A stretch of DNA of 64,000 nt from contig JAOANR010000004.1 in NCBI GenBank assembly GCA_030278955.1, forward strand, positions 14,248,428-14,312,427. Reading direction: 5' to 3'. Below are positions 48,153 to 60,706 of this stretch, piece by piece. This DNA comes from Hygrophila difformis. Taxonomy: Eukaryota; Streptophyta; Magnoliopsida; Lamiales; Acanthaceae. The notes beneath the pieces were generated by a model, which was not told the DNA's origin, made no database searches, and saw nothing but the letters and a program-made list of their open reading frames with translations. The position numbers and the translations under genes are program-made. The stretch's first letter is position 1; the number at the start of each line of letters is the position of its first letter.

Positions 48153-48450
48153 GGGGATGAGATAATCATGCATACGCAAAATAGAGAACTATAATGTTAT
48201 TGGCGTGGAGCTTTAAAAAAAGAAAAAGAAAAAAAAATTGAATGTTGTGAGGATAGTAAAAATTGAAACGTAATCTCATCCGCTCAAGATTAAATATGTG
48301 CGGGGATGAGATAACCATACGCAAAATAGAGAACTATAATGTTATTGGCCTGAAGATTTTTTTTTTAAAAAAAAAGAGAAAAAAGAAAAAGAAAATTGAA
48401 TGTTGTGAGGATAGTAAAAAATGAAACTTAATCTCATCTGCTCAATATTA
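48153..48450 (+). repeat. 149-bp tandem duplication
   Basis: Units starting GGGGATGAGATAA at 48153 and 48302 share CGCAAAATAGAGAACTATAA, TGAATGTTGTGAGGATAGTA and AATCTCATC, and differ mainly in A/T runs. Confidence 0.8.
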
Positions 48451-49532
48451 AAAATTAGAGCCCACCCGAATGTGAGTGAATGCCATATAAATATATTGTA
48501 TGCAATAGTTGGTATATGCAAAAATATACTTGTCAATAAAAATAAATATGTTTATAAACTGAGGACTTTATTGTACATGTAGAATCCACATTATAACACT
48601 CCGTAAGATATTAAATAAGATTTTAAATTTTAAATAAATAAATATCCTAAATTTCCATAAAATTTAAAACATTTTTAAGAGGATGACATATTTTCGAAGC
48701 AACGACTATTTAATCGGACTTAATATAAATTAATTAGTCATTTTAAACCTAAATTCCCTACCAGCATTGGAGCGCAAATAAAATCCTAATCGCGTAATGA
48801 GCGGACGCCGAGAACTTTGGAGTATAGATCCATTGCTTTATAAATGTTGGATTAATTAATAATGAAGAACTATATTATAAAATTATTCATTATAATTGGA
48901 TTTAATCATTATAAAATTAAACCCAATTATGGAAATCAAGGATGATCCTTTTATTTAATAAATTATTCAATTAGGAGATTTGAATTATTTTAAGTTCATA
49001 GATTTTAATTACAAGAGTATGATTTAATATTAAAGGATGGATTAAAATGTAGGATGGACCCCTATGACTTGTTTAAAGTACATGACTAATTAAATTATGG
49101 AATTAACAAGTGATCGAATGGTAATTAATAAAATTTTCCAATCTAAGGGATTGAAGTAATCATTTTACTAATGACAACAATTTAATAAGTGATTTAATAC
49201 ATTGAATCCATTAAATTAAATTACAAGTATATAGACCATTCGAAATTAAATTAAGTTCTTATAATTAAATTACAATACTTAACACATGTCCGACTTCTAA
49301 TCGAAATGGTCCCGAATTGGAAAATGTGGAATCTTGGATTACTCGATTAGTTGTACCGAATTATTAAGTCCATAATATAAGTCAATTAAGACCATTATTA
49401 GAGATTGGGCCAAATAAATTAAGTTGTGCAATAGGCAAATAAATAAAATTATTTAAGCCCAAACTAAACTAAACCCAATCCAAACCAAAGGCCCAATACA
49501 CCAAACTACCAAAACCCTAACCCTAGCCCTAG

Positions 49533-50262
49533 CAGGGCTGCCGCCGCCGCCCCTTTTCCGGCGCCGTCATCGCCGCCGGCGAGCCTCCGGCCGCCGCCGG
49601 CCGACCACCCCGCACTCGCCCACCACCAGATTTTCCACCCCGCTCCAATCCGGCCACCACCGCAGCAACACCACCACTGCCCACCTCCATTTTTGCCTCC
49701 ACCGCCAAGGCAGTCACGGCCGCCGCCGCCCCTCCTCCATCTCCGCCTCCCTTAAACCACACCACCACCACCATTCCTTCTCAAAACCAACAAACCAATA
49801 ATCAAAACAAAAAGAAGAAAGATGGGAACAGAGAAGAAAGGGGGAGGAATACGAAAAGGGCGACGGAGCCCTTTTTCCGCCGCCGGCCACAACCTCCAGC
49901 GGATCCGCCACCACCTCCGCCACAGCGCCCTCCGTCACCACCTCCGTTCTCCATTTCCATCCCGACCGTCCTCCATCTCCCTCCACAGATCCGGCGCCTC
50001 CGCCGCCACCCTCGGCCCAAACCACGGCCACCACCACAAACCTTCCCTCCTTCATCCTTGAATCCACAACAGGAAACGGACCACAAAACCGAGAGTGAAA
50101 AGAAGAAGAGAGTGAGAAGAAGTAGAAGAGGAAGGAGACAGAGGCCGAGAAGAGATCCGAGGGAGAGAGGCGAGGACAGCCGCCAGCCGCCTCCGCCGTG
50201 CGCCGCCGCTCCCGGCCGCCCCTTCATCGCCGGCGGGATGGATGGGAGGGAGACGAAAGAAA
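49533..50262. other. GC-rich island in LTR 3
   Basis: CCG/GCC-rich sequence of about 730 bases in AT-rich surroundings, repeated at about 56004-56733. It lies in the U3 part, upstream of the TATA box. It could be a captured genic 5' region or a promoter island; the sequence does not tell. Confidence 0.6.
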
Positions 50263-50482
50263 ACAAAGGAAAAGAAAAAAAAAATAAAGAAAGAAGAGGA
50301 AAGAGGAGAAACATGCGTGAGAGGGGGGGGCGAGACAGACAAAATAATCTCAAAAGGGTATAAGGCAGCTTTTGACTAAGGAAAATCAGGAGTAATAAAT
50401 GCAGACAGGAGTGAAAAAAGGGAAAAGGGGGTAAAGTGGGAATTAAGAAAAATTGCAGATAAAACAAAGCTGCAAGATGGCC

Positions 50483-50490
50483 TATATAAA
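50483..50490 (+). promoter_or_regulatory. TATA box of LTR 3
   Basis: CCTATATAAATGCC; the copy in the 3' LTR is at 56956-56963. Confidence 0.65.
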
Positions 50491-52203
50491 TGCCTCACCA
50501 GCAAAGAAAATATTTCACCCCCAACTCTCCATTTTTCACACCATTCCAGTCCAATTTTCCTAGTTCTGCCGATTGCTTTTCATTGTCTAGTTTTTAGTTT
50601 AGTGTTGAAGAATTTCATTTAGCTCGTTACAAATATAATGGTAGTGTCTTGAGAGTGGAACTTTTGCTATTTGATCCAAAGGAGTATTAGAGCTCGGAGA
50701 GAGTTATTACAGATAGCTAGTTCGTGTTAGTGCTCGGGTAAGATTTATTAAATTGGAAAATTTTAGTATTATTTCCATTAAAATATCATTATAGCAAATG
50801 ATGTTAATATTATAATTTTTGCTAGCCAAATAGCTGTACATGAATATCTGCTCGTAGGCCGTGCGTGTGTCGTGTCCATTCCACCCACGGTGACTGTAAG
50901 TAGATTTTTACTCTTTGGAGTAAAGCCAAATTTATTTTAGCTTAAGCATAATTTTTACTACCGCTTTATTATTTCAAATTTATGCTTATAGCTCCCTACT
51001 ATTTTTGGATTACTGGTATGCCATTTTACTGTGCTTTATAATGTTCGCAACTATTCACAAAATCCTTCGGATTTTTGAGCTCATTGTTACGGGGATGAGC
51101 GATGTGCCATGGGTCGTAGTTGCCCAACTCCCACGCTGTTGTGCACTTAATCGCCACACGGGGACTATTGGGACTCACAGCTCGGCGCTATGGTCTTCTC
51201 TCATAGTGGGCTTGAGGAAATTTCTTACCTCCCCCACACCCTTGAGTGCATGTGGGACTTGAGTCCGACAAAACAGGGACCCCACCTTCGAGTGGGACTA
51301 GAGCCCTAGAGCGGAACCCCACACACGGTGGCTGAAATATTTAAATTTCGGTAACGCATAATGTTGTATTATCTTTTCCCGGGATTTAGATTAATATTGA
51401 CTTTATGTATGAATTATTCTCGTTTTAGCATACCATGACCATAACTGTTGTCTTTAAATTATTTCTGCTACCCTATCTCCTCCGGGAGTAAACTTCTACT
51501 TACTCAGCGATTGTTTTCGCTGACTCTACACTTGTCACCATTTTCTTTCAGGTTTCAGATCTGCAAGGTTCGATAGAGCATATTTTGCACGGGCACGGTA
51601 TGGGGTATTAATTAAAAGAATGTATATTTTTAAAATCCCCTATGGGGATAGAACTTATTTCTTGGCATAGATAAATTTTTATGAGGCAAGGAAAATTTTT
51701 ATAAAGCATGGGGAATTATTTATCAAGCATGAATAAATATTTGGGTTTTATCCCGTTTATGCAAACGTTGTGCCCTACTGTTAAAACAATGCATTTTTGC
51801 ATTTAGCAGTGTTATTTTTGAAATACGAGATAGACAACCCCTCATTATAATATTTTGAAATGCGAGGTACAACCTCTTTTAAAATAAAAATTTCCATGGA
51901 TTTATTCCATTCCTATTATTGAGCTCATTTGAGGAATGCGTTCCTCCGTTTGGTTACGCTATACCAAACATTTTTATTAAGCTTATTTTATACTTGTTAC
52001 GGTATTATAAGCTTTTGTGCAGAGTATATGCTAACTTGCCCGGGAAGTGGTTAGCATATGCATTAAACTCTGACGTTCTGCACTCATTATTTTTAGCCTT
52101 AGCGTATTTCGGGCGGTCCGGAATACGTGGCGGTAGCACCCCACCCATTGTTCCCGCACTTTTCTTCCGCTGCATCCTTAGGGAAAATGGGGGTGTTACA
52201 GAT

Positions 52204-52215
52204 TGGTATCAGAGC
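52204..52215 (+). promoter_or_regulatory. Primer binding site of element 3
   Basis: TGGTATCAGAGC, three bases after the LTR end at 52200. Confidence 0.9.
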
Positions 52216-52668
52216 GGTTTTGCTCTATGGATTTGTGCATTTAAATTATTTAAAATTTATGCACCATAAACATTTTTGAAAGTTCTATGGCTATGCGAGT
52301 AGTGTATTTAAATTATTAAATTTTTACACGAAAAGCATTGGAAGTATTTTTACAATGGGAAGATGTGCATTCAAATTCCTTAAGTTTTGGGCACATGAGA
52401 GATTATTTTAAAGCATGGTTGCTATGCTAGTAGTGCATTTAAAATTTTTTTTAAAATTTGTGCACGAATGAATTATTTTTGAAGCATTTTTGCCCAAGGA
52501 AGTAGTGCATTTAAATTATTACAATTTTTGCACGAAAATAATTTTTGAAAAGACTATGCCAAGTATTTTAAAAGCTATATTTGGGGATGGGAACACACAC
52601 ACATTATGCATATAGGCACGAGCAGAATTTTGGTTGTTATAAGATATTCTGACTAGGATTTTTCCCAG

Positions 52669-53115
52669 ATGTCGGACCAGGCACTTTCGGCATTTAGTGA
52701 CACCGTGGCCCACTTGACTAGGGACGTGGCCAGGCTCGAGCACAAAGTCTGCGGCCTTGAGGCCAAGAAAGCCCAATTGAGGGCAAGGCTGAAAGAGGTG
52801 GAAGCTCAGGTGGAGACCGAAACTCGCCTGAGGGTGCAGATGCAGGACTACCTCGAGGCTGTCGCTCAGCGACAGGATGGCGAGATTGCGAGACAGCGAC
52901 AGAGGATCGCTGCGCTGGAGACACACACCATCTCGCTCTTCAAGGAGCTTCACCATCTTCGGACCGAGTGGGGACCCGAGGGGTGGATGCGCACGGACAT
53001 ACTAGACCGTATCCATAAGTACACTTCTATGGAGAACGCGCCCGCGTCCACCAGTGCAGCGGCAGCTGGGGAACCCGCGCAAGAGGGGTCAGACCACGAG
53101 GGATCCGACGAGTAG
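52669..53115 (+). CDS. Coiled-coil ORF of element 3
   Basis: A 148-residue ORF begins MSDQALSAFSDTVAHLTRDV about 450 bases after the PBS. Residues ~15-95 are heptad-like and rich in Glu, Arg, Ala and Gln (for example LEAKKAQLRARLKEVEAQVE), suggesting a parallel coiled coil. The tail is Ala/Gly/Ser-rich and acidic. There is no zinc knuckle and no classical Gag domain, so it is either a shortened, reshaped Gag that assembles through the coiled coil, or an accessory protein. Its GC content is much higher than the DNA after it, and the frame is intact, which suggests that it was still under selection until recently. Function unknown. Confidence 0.6.
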   Translation: MSDQALSAFSDTVAHLTRDVARLEHKVCGLEAKKAQLRARLKEVEAQVETETRLRVQMQDYLEAVAQRQDGEIARQRQRIAALETHTISLFKELHHLRTEWGPEGWMRTDILDRIHKYTSMENAPASTSAAAAGEPAQEGSDHEGSDE

Positions 53116-55020
53116 GATGAGGGACTCGGTTGTTTCCCTCATGAGCCGCCTTCCACCTATCTCTAGCTACCTTCACGTATCACATTTCCTTAGTATCTAG
53201 TTCCCAGAACCTAGTCGCTTTATTTAGGACCTATTATGTAGACGATGCCTAGATGACGGTATTTGCACTTAGTTTTACTTTTATCATCGGTAAGATCCCG
53301 GGGACGTTTACCCCAACAGTAGATCTACCAAATCATGGCGTTATATCGAACCGGCCTTGAGCCATTTTGCGTTATCGGATATATAACTGAATTTCTACTA
53401 TCATGCTTTGCTCTAGCATTATTTATAAGCTTAATTAAGGTGATGCCTTAGACTCGTAAGAACACAATTTATGTGTTAACCACGACAATCACACAGATAA
53501 CCAAGAATAAGATTTTTCTAAATAATATATAGTCTTAAAGATAAGACTCGGTTGTCATGAAATGGAACCAAAAGAATTATAAACTCACCACGAGTTCTAC
53601 AAAATATTCACAAAGTTCCCCTAAATTCATACGCCAATTGGCAAAGGAAGTTAAATATCTACCAAGAATAATTTACCTCAGTAAGTGCTTAACTGATTAG
53701 CTTAAGACGATAAATTCTATCCTTTAGGTTTAAGAACTTGGAACCCAATCCTTTATTAAAATGATCTACTAATTAAGACTTGATGGAATAGTTGGGAATT
53801 ACTTTTATCTACCTCGATAGGATTCCCAAATGTGTTATGTAAAAGGTTTCTCCTTCAAAAATAATAATAATAACAACAACAACAATAAAATGAAAATATA
53901 CAAGAACCTATAATACGATGGATTGAGTACTATGGATTGCCAAGGACAAAGCTTATAACTGAGGACGGAAGATTTTACACCCGATAAAAATTTAAAATTC
54001 ATAACTACCAAGATACGGTGGATAATCCTTTGTTGGAAATGTCATTTATCAATGCAATAACCCACCAAGTAAAGAAATTGTAAAATTCCCAATAAAAGTT
54101 AGTGTTGTTTGCAAAATGAATGCCGAGACATGGTAAGGGCGATACTTGCTATAAATATTAGAGACTAATCGTTTGAACCTAAACCACTTTCGTGTAACCC
54201 TGGGTCGGGTATCCAAGAAGAATAATTAACTAAGCATGTGGAAATTTCAAAGTGACCGAGACTTGGAAATAATTAAAAGATTCCCATGTGTACAACTAAA
54301 GACGATTAATGATGGACTTTAGCCGTGAACGTTTCCGGTTAAGGATGAGCTGAGTTGGATTTCCAAAGGATTTAAATTTTATCTATTTTGGGATGAACTC
54401 GAGGAACTTACTCTAATATTTTTAAAATGTAAAGGACGCTTCAAGCATAACAATTAATTATCGGACCAAGTATATCAAGCAAAATTGACCAAGTGTTTCG
54501 AAACGATTATATAAATTTTTCCTAAGAGCAACACCTTAACAACAAGAAAAGTGGAATTTATTAAGGATTAGAGTATACACAAATGAAGCCTATCAATTTA
54601 AATTGAGTCATTGAAAAACCCCAAAATGGATAAAAGATAGCATATCGATAGATCTTTTTGACCTAGGCTTATTAAGATATAGGGAATGGATAAATAATTA
54701 AATGAGATAGTCTATCTTTATCTCCCTACGAAGTGAATGGAGTACGGAGCCGTTAGCATACTCTGGTAAAGAAAGCTTCACGAGAAAGATGAACCAATCC
54801 ATATTTGACCTCAATAAATAAGGACCATGTATAAAATTTTTTAGAAATACCGACAGAATTAAAATGAGACGATTCCTGCCATGTACAGGATATACCTGAG
54901 GAGACCAAGTGGATATTAGGAATAAATGTTTGTGGCCAATTGAAGGAAATTGAAATTTATAGGTAAGAAAGATAAAAGCTTCCTATAAAACATGATTATG
55001 AACTACTCTCAAGTTTTGTC
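53116..55020 (+). pseudogene. Degenerate pol region of element 3
   Basis: No long frame. One short piece (about 53930-53982) reads YGLPRTKLITEDGRFYT, like the integrase core segment of gypsy elements. Around it stops and frame changes are dense. Protease and reverse transcriptase motifs were not found. Confidence 0.4.
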
Positions 55021-55023
55021 GTG

Positions 55024-55062
55024 AGGCTTCGAGGACGAAGCCTTATTTTAAGGAGGGTAGAC
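55024..55062 (+). promoter_or_regulatory. Hairpin and polypurine tract of element 3
   Basis: AGGCTTCG-AGGA-CGAAGCCT (8-bp stem, 4-base loop, 55024-55043), then TTTTAAGGAGGGTAGAC and the LTR start at 55063. Same shape as in element 2 with different, compensated stem bases. Confidence 0.7.
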
Positions 55063-58000
55063 TATAACACTCCGTAAGATATTAAATAAGATTTTAAATT
55101 TTAAATAAATAAATATCCTAAATTTCCATAAAATTTAAAACATTTTTAAGAGGATGACATATTTTCGAAGCAACGACTATTTAATCGGACTTAATATAAA
55201 TTAATTAGTCATTTTAAACCTAAATTCCCTACCAGCATTGGAGCGCAAATAAAATCCTAATCGCGTAATGAGCGGACGCCGAGAACTTTGGAGTATAGAT
55301 CCATTGCTTTATAAATGTTGGATTAATTAATAATGAAGAACTATATTATAAAATTATTCATTATAATTGGATTTAATCATTATAAAATTAAACCCAATTA
55401 TGGAAATCAAGGATGATCCTTTTATTTAATAAATTATTCAATTAGGAGATTTGAATTATTTTAAGTTCATAGATTTTAATTACAAGAGTATGATTTAATA
55501 TTAAAGGATGGATTAAAATGTAGGATGGACCCCTATGACTTGTTTAAAGTACATGGCTAATTAAATTATGGAATTAACAAGTGATCGAATGGTAATTAAT
55601 AAAATTTTCCAATCTAAGGGATTGAAGTAATCATTTTACTAATGACAATAATTTAATAAGTGATTTAATACATTGAATCCATTAAATTAAATTACAAGTA
55701 TATAGACCATTCGAAATTAAATTAAGTTCTTATAATTAAATTACAATACTTAACACATGTCCGACTTCTAATCGAAATGGTCCCGAATAGGAAAATGTGG
55801 AATCTTGGATTACTCGATTAGTTGTACCGAATTATTAAGTCCATAATATAAGTCAATTAAGACCATTATTAGAGATTGGGCCAAATAAATTAAGTTGTGC
55901 AATAGGCAAATAAATAAAATTATTTAAGCCCAAACTAAACTAAACCCAATCCAAACCAAAGGCCCAATACACCAAACTACCAAAACCCTAACCCTAGCCC
56001 TAGCAGGGCTGCCGCCGCCGCCCCTTTTCCGGCGCCGTCATCGCCGCCGGCGAGCCTCCGGCCGCCGCCGGCCGACCACCCCGCACTCGCCCACCACCAG
56101 ATTTTCCACCCCGCTCCAATCCGGCCACCACCGCAGCAACACCACCACTGCCCACCTCCATTTTTGCCTCCACCGCCAAGGCAGTCACGGCCGCCGCCGC
56201 CCCTCCTCCATCTCCGCCTCCCTTAAACCACACCACCACCACCATTCCTTCTCAAAACCAACAAACCAATAATCAAAACAAAAAGAAGAAAGATGGGAAC
56301 AGAGAAGAAAGGGGGAGGAATACGAAAAGGGCGACGGAGCCCTTTTTCCGCCGCCGGCCACAACCTCCAGCGGATCCGCCACCACCTCCGCCACAGCGCC
56401 CTCCGTCACCACCTCCGTTCTCCATTTCCATCCCGACCGTCCTCCATCTCCCTCCACAGATCCGGCGCCTCCGCCGCCACCCTCGGCCCAAACCACGGCC
56501 ACCACCACAAACCTTCCCTCCTTCATCCTTGAATCCACAACAGGAAACGGACCACAAAACCGAGAGTGAAAAGAAGAAGAGAGTGAGAAGAAGTAGAAGA
56601 GGAAGGAGACAGAGGCCGAGAAGAGATCCGAGGGAGAGAGGCGAGGACAGCCGCCAGCCGCCTCCGCCGTGCGCCGCCGCTCCCGGCCGCCCCTTCATCG
56701 CCGGCGGGATGGATGGGAGGGAGACGAAAGAAAACAAAGGAAAAGAAAAAAAAAATAAAGAAAGAAGAGGAAAGAGGAGAAACATGCGTGAGAGGGGGGG
56801 GGGCGAGACAGACAAAATAATCTCAAAAGGGTATAAGGCAGCTTTTGACTAAGGAAAATCAGGAGTAATAAATGCAGACAGGAGTGAAAAAAGGGAAAAG
56901 GGGGTAAAGTGGGAATTAAGAAAAATTGCAGATAAAACAAAGCTGCAAGATGGCCTATATAAATGCCTCACCAGCAAAGAAAATATTTCACCCCCAACTC
57001 TCCATTTTTCACGCCATTCCAGTCCAATTTTCCTAGTTCTGCCGATTGCTTTTCATTGTCTAGTTTTTAGTTTAGTGTTGAAGAATTTCATTTAGCTCGT
57101 TACAAATATAATGGTAGTGTCTTGAGAGTGGAACTTTTGCTATTTGATCCAAAGGAGTATTAGAGCTCGGAGAGAGTTATTACAGATAGCTAGTTCGTGT
57201 TAGTGCTCGGGTAAGATTTATTAAATTGGAAAATTTTAGTATTATTTCTATTAAAATATCATTATAGCAAATGATGTTAATATTATAATTTTTGCTAGCC
57301 AAATAGCTGTACAGGAATATCTGCTCGTAGGCCGTGCGTGTGTCGTGTCCATTCCACCCACGGTGACTGTAAGTAGATTTTTACTCTTTGGAGTAAAGCC
57401 AAATTTATTTTAGCTTAAGCATAATTTTTACTACCGCTTTATTATTTCAAATTTATGCTTATAGCTCCCTACTATTTTTGGATTACTGGTATGCCATTTT
57501 ACTGTGCTTTATAATGTTCGCAACTATTCACAAAATCCTTCGGATTTTTGAGCTCATTGTTACGGGGATGAGCGATGTGCCATGGGTCGTAGTTGCCCAA
57601 CTCCCACGCTGTTGTGCACTTAATCGCCACACGGGGACTATTGGGACTCACAGCTCGGCGCTATGGTCTTCTCTCATAGTGGGCTTGAGGAAATTTCTTA
57701 CCTCCCCCACACCCTTGAGTGCATGTGGGACTTGAGTCCGACAAAACAGGGACCCCACCTTCGAGTGGGACTAGAGCCCTAGAGCGGAACCCCACACACG
57801 GTGGCTGAAATATTTAAATTTCGGTAACGCATAATGTTGTATTATCTTTTCCCGGGATTTAGATTAATATTGACTTTATGTATGAATTATTCTCGTTTTA
57901 GCATACCATGACCATAACTGTTGTCTTTAAATTATTTCTGCTACCCTATCTCCTCCGGGAGTAAACTTCTACTTACTCAGCGATTGTTTTCGCTGACTCT

Positions 58001-58673
58001 ACACTTGTCACCATTTTCTTTCAGGTTTCAGATCTGCAAGGTTCGATAGAGCATATTTTGCACGGGCACGGTATGGGGTATTAATTAAAAGAATGTATAT
58101 TTTTAAAATCCCCTATGGGGATAGAACTTATTTCTTGGCATAGATAAATTTTTATGAGGCAAGGAAAATTTTTATAAAGCATGGGGAATTATTTATCAAG
58201 CATGAATAAATATTTGGGTTTTATCCCGTTTATGCAAACGTTGTGCCCTACTGTTAAAACAATGCATTTTTGCATTTAGCAGTGTTATTTTTGAAATACG
58301 AGATAGACAACCCCTCATTATAATATTTTGAAATGCGAGGTACAACCTCTTTTAAAATAAAAATTTCCATGGATTTATTCCATTCCTATTATTGAGCTCA
58401 TTTGAGGAATGCGTTCCTCCGTTTGGTTACGCTATACCAAACATTTTTATTAAGCTTATTTTATACTTGTTACGGTATTATAAGCTTTTGTGCAGAGTAT
58501 ATGCTAACTTGCCCGGGAAGTGGTTAGCATATGCATTAAACTCTGACGTTCTGCACTCATTATTTTTAGCCTTAGCGTATTTCGGGCGGTCCGGAATACG
58601 TGGCGGTAGCACCCCACCCATTGTTCCCGCACTTTTCTTCCGCTGCATCCTTAGGGAAAATGGGGGTGTTACA
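55063..58673 (+). repeat. 3' LTR of element 3
   Basis: Copy of 48592-52200 at offset 6471-6473. The difference of two bases lies in a G run near 56795. Confidence 0.9.
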
Positions 58674-58678
58674 CACAT

Positions 58679-59100
58679 GATCATCTTTGGAAATTAAGAC
58701 TTTTAATATTTGAGCTAAAATGACAGGTTCTTGTTATTGAGATGATATATCATGAAAATTTATGATATAGAATAAATCTCTTACACAATGGGTTGAATTG
58801 GATCATGCGATTCATTAATAATCATATGATTTAAAAGTTTGACACATGTGTTTCATTATCATTTATCGAGTCTAATAATTCAAACAATAATGCATTGTTT
58901 AAATATAGATAATTTAAACCAATATTTGAGGCAAATAGTGTATATAATCCAAAATAATCCTATTTAATAAAAAACTAATATAATGAATAATGATGTATAT
59001 ATATATATAATTGATTTAAATATAGCCTTTTTACGATTAATAAGCAACGTACACAAATTCATATTTTAAATATAATTATTTTAATTGAGTAATAGAACCA
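58679..59100. other. AT-rich spacer
   Basis: No gene or known repeat recognised. Confidence 0.4.
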
Positions 59101-59118
59101 ATTAATGGCTTAGCTTCA

Positions 59119-59298
59119 CCAAACGCAGTTAGCCTGAGTGGTATATGGTTCTGACAGTTTAAGCAAAGATTTCAGGTTCGAGTATTTGTGTATGCAAAAT
59201 CTGCTTTGAGAGAGGTAAGCCTTTAATTCGCACCAAATTCTCGAGGGATTAGTCTTGAGCCCAATGTGACTCGAGATACCCGGTACACGCCAAAAAAA
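59119..59298 (+). mobile_element. Complete tRNA-derived SINE with 18-bp target duplication
   Basis: A 180-base insert with an A box (TTAGCCTGAGTGGTA, about 59129-59143) and a B box (GGTTCGAGTAT, 59175-59185), a tRNA-unrelated body and a short 3' A run. It is flanked by the same 18 bases, ATTAATGGCTTAGCTTCA, at 59101-59118 and 59299-59316. RNA polymerase III would transcribe it from the internal promoter, and LINE machinery would have inserted it. The duplication is perfect, so the insertion is recent. Confidence 0.85.
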
Positions 59299-59316
59299 AT
59301 TAATGGCTTAGCTTCA

Positions 59317-60260
59317 ACCCAAAGTTTGAAATATTATACAAAATAGATATTATATAATATTTTGGATAATTCTAAATATTAAATATACAAAATTGTTTTA
59401 TTATAAATAATGTAAACAATTCGTTTAAATATAAATAATTAAAAATATAGGCCCAATATAAAATTAAAACAATAATTTTTGCAGTCAAATTTTCTACCAA
59501 GCCGAGTAATTAAGCCCAATTATGGAGCCCTAAAGCCCAAAATTTCAATCAGTACTCTTTCAAGTTTCAACCCAATTTTTCCTTCTTTCTAGAGTCCAAT
59601 GATTCAACCTACATACTTTTGAGGAAGACTTTTTTAAAATTTATTTGATACTAACTCCGTTATCATTTAAGTGCTCCCTTTGCATAGTAGTAATTATTCA
59701 TTGAGCAACTTTGATCAATTTTTTAACATAGTTCTATAAGATAAAATATAGTCAAGTGATATCTTGTTAGATTCGTCTGAACACGTAGTTTTAGAACATC
59801 AAATTTTTATAATTTTTACTTATATACAATTTGAGTTATAAATATTTAAAAATGTGTATTGGACTGCGTGAAATGCAGAAGTGAATCACTTATATGATAA
59901 CAGAGGAAGTAGCAAATTATAGCCTCCCTCGTAGACTCTGGCCTAGCTTAAGCAATGATGAAGCAAGACGGCGACATCGTTTATCTCCTTCCCCAAGGCA
60001 GAAATCACTCAAACGGGTACCTGCAATCTACCCATTCCAATGCATACCCACTCCAGAGACTTTTCAGAACTCCCATTCCAATGTTTACCCAGTCAGGTAA
60101 AAATCATCTCCCAAACCCTAAATTCTCTCAAAATACTTCCGCGAGATTGTTAGGCATTTCTTAAGATTTGTTTACTTCCAACTTATGAACTCGATGTAAA
60201 CCTAATTTTAGGTATTGTAAAAGCAAAGGGTTTTACCAAGTCTAAGAGAGAAGCCGTTTG
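59317..60260. other. Spacer with no supported gene
   Basis: AT-rich to about 59890, then more balanced. Short ORFs at 59894-60164 overlap in two frames and have no recognisable features. Confidence 0.4.
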
Positions 60261-60374
60261 AATTCAATCTGTTGAGGGTTTATCGGATCTGCAATAGTGG
60301 GAGTGGGAGTCGTTCTTCCCTCTTTTATCAGATCTGAATAACGTTAAGAAGAGGCATGGGGCTTTCTTCTCTTC

Positions 60375-60382
60375 TATAAATA
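60375..60382 (+). promoter_or_regulatory. TATA box of the copia element
   Basis: TATAAATA, about 330 bases before the gag-pol ATG, with a pyrimidine-rich leader after it. It probably lies in the 5' LTR. TGTTG near 60268 and CAACA near 60680 might be the LTR ends, but no standard PBS follows, so the LTR borders stay open. Confidence 0.5.
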
Positions 60383-60706
60383 AGTACCCCTGCTTCTACT
60401 CTGGGACAGATCGATTTCTCACTTCTTCTCTAACTCTCTCTTCTCAACCACTGTAGATTGGCCATTGATTCCTGCTTCAGTAATCTTAAATACTGAATAA
60501 CCCGTTGAAGCCTTGAGAGTTCCGTCACCTTGCCGGATAAACTCTTTACTCCAGTGCAGATTATGCACGCCTCGGGAGTTTTGCTGTTCTTCTTCTTTTC
60601 TCTATCGTTCTAATATATTTTGTTGCTGCCCTGCTGTCTCGTGTTTTCTGTTTCCCCTTTTTTGGTTTCCAGATTCCAACAATCTAAAGAGTTTATCAAT
60701 TTTACC

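Larger units (their letters stand above)
48592..52200 (+). repeat. 5' LTR of element 3
   Basis: Contains a telomere-like run AAACCCTAACCCTAGCCCTA (about 49505-49524), a GC-rich island (about 49533-50262) and a TATATAAA box at 50483-50490, which places the RNA start near 50515. ORFs in the island are low-complexity Gly/Pro/Arg frames on both strands and are not credible genes. Confidence 0.9.
48592..58673 (+). mobile_element. LTR retrotransposon 3 with eroded pol
   Basis: LTRs 48592-52200 (3609 bases) and 55063-58673 (3611 bases), flanked by CACAT (48587-48591 and 58674-58678). LTR ends are TATAACACTCCG...GGTGTTACA. The LTRs differ at only about seven positions plus a G-run length, so the insertion is young, though older than element 2. 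The internal region (2862 bases) has a PBS, one coiled-coil ORF and a degenerate pol. Confidence 0.93.

Noticed and set aside
49529..50467. Gly/Arg/Pro-rich ORFs up to 221 codons in LTR 3
   Set aside because: Low-complexity frames on both strands caused by CCG repeats; no start context or conserved domain.
51005..51262. 85-codon ORF in LTR 3 (also at 57478-57735)
   Set aside because: It lies in the transcribed leader part of the LTR, has no motif, and the LTR copies are too alike to test for selection.
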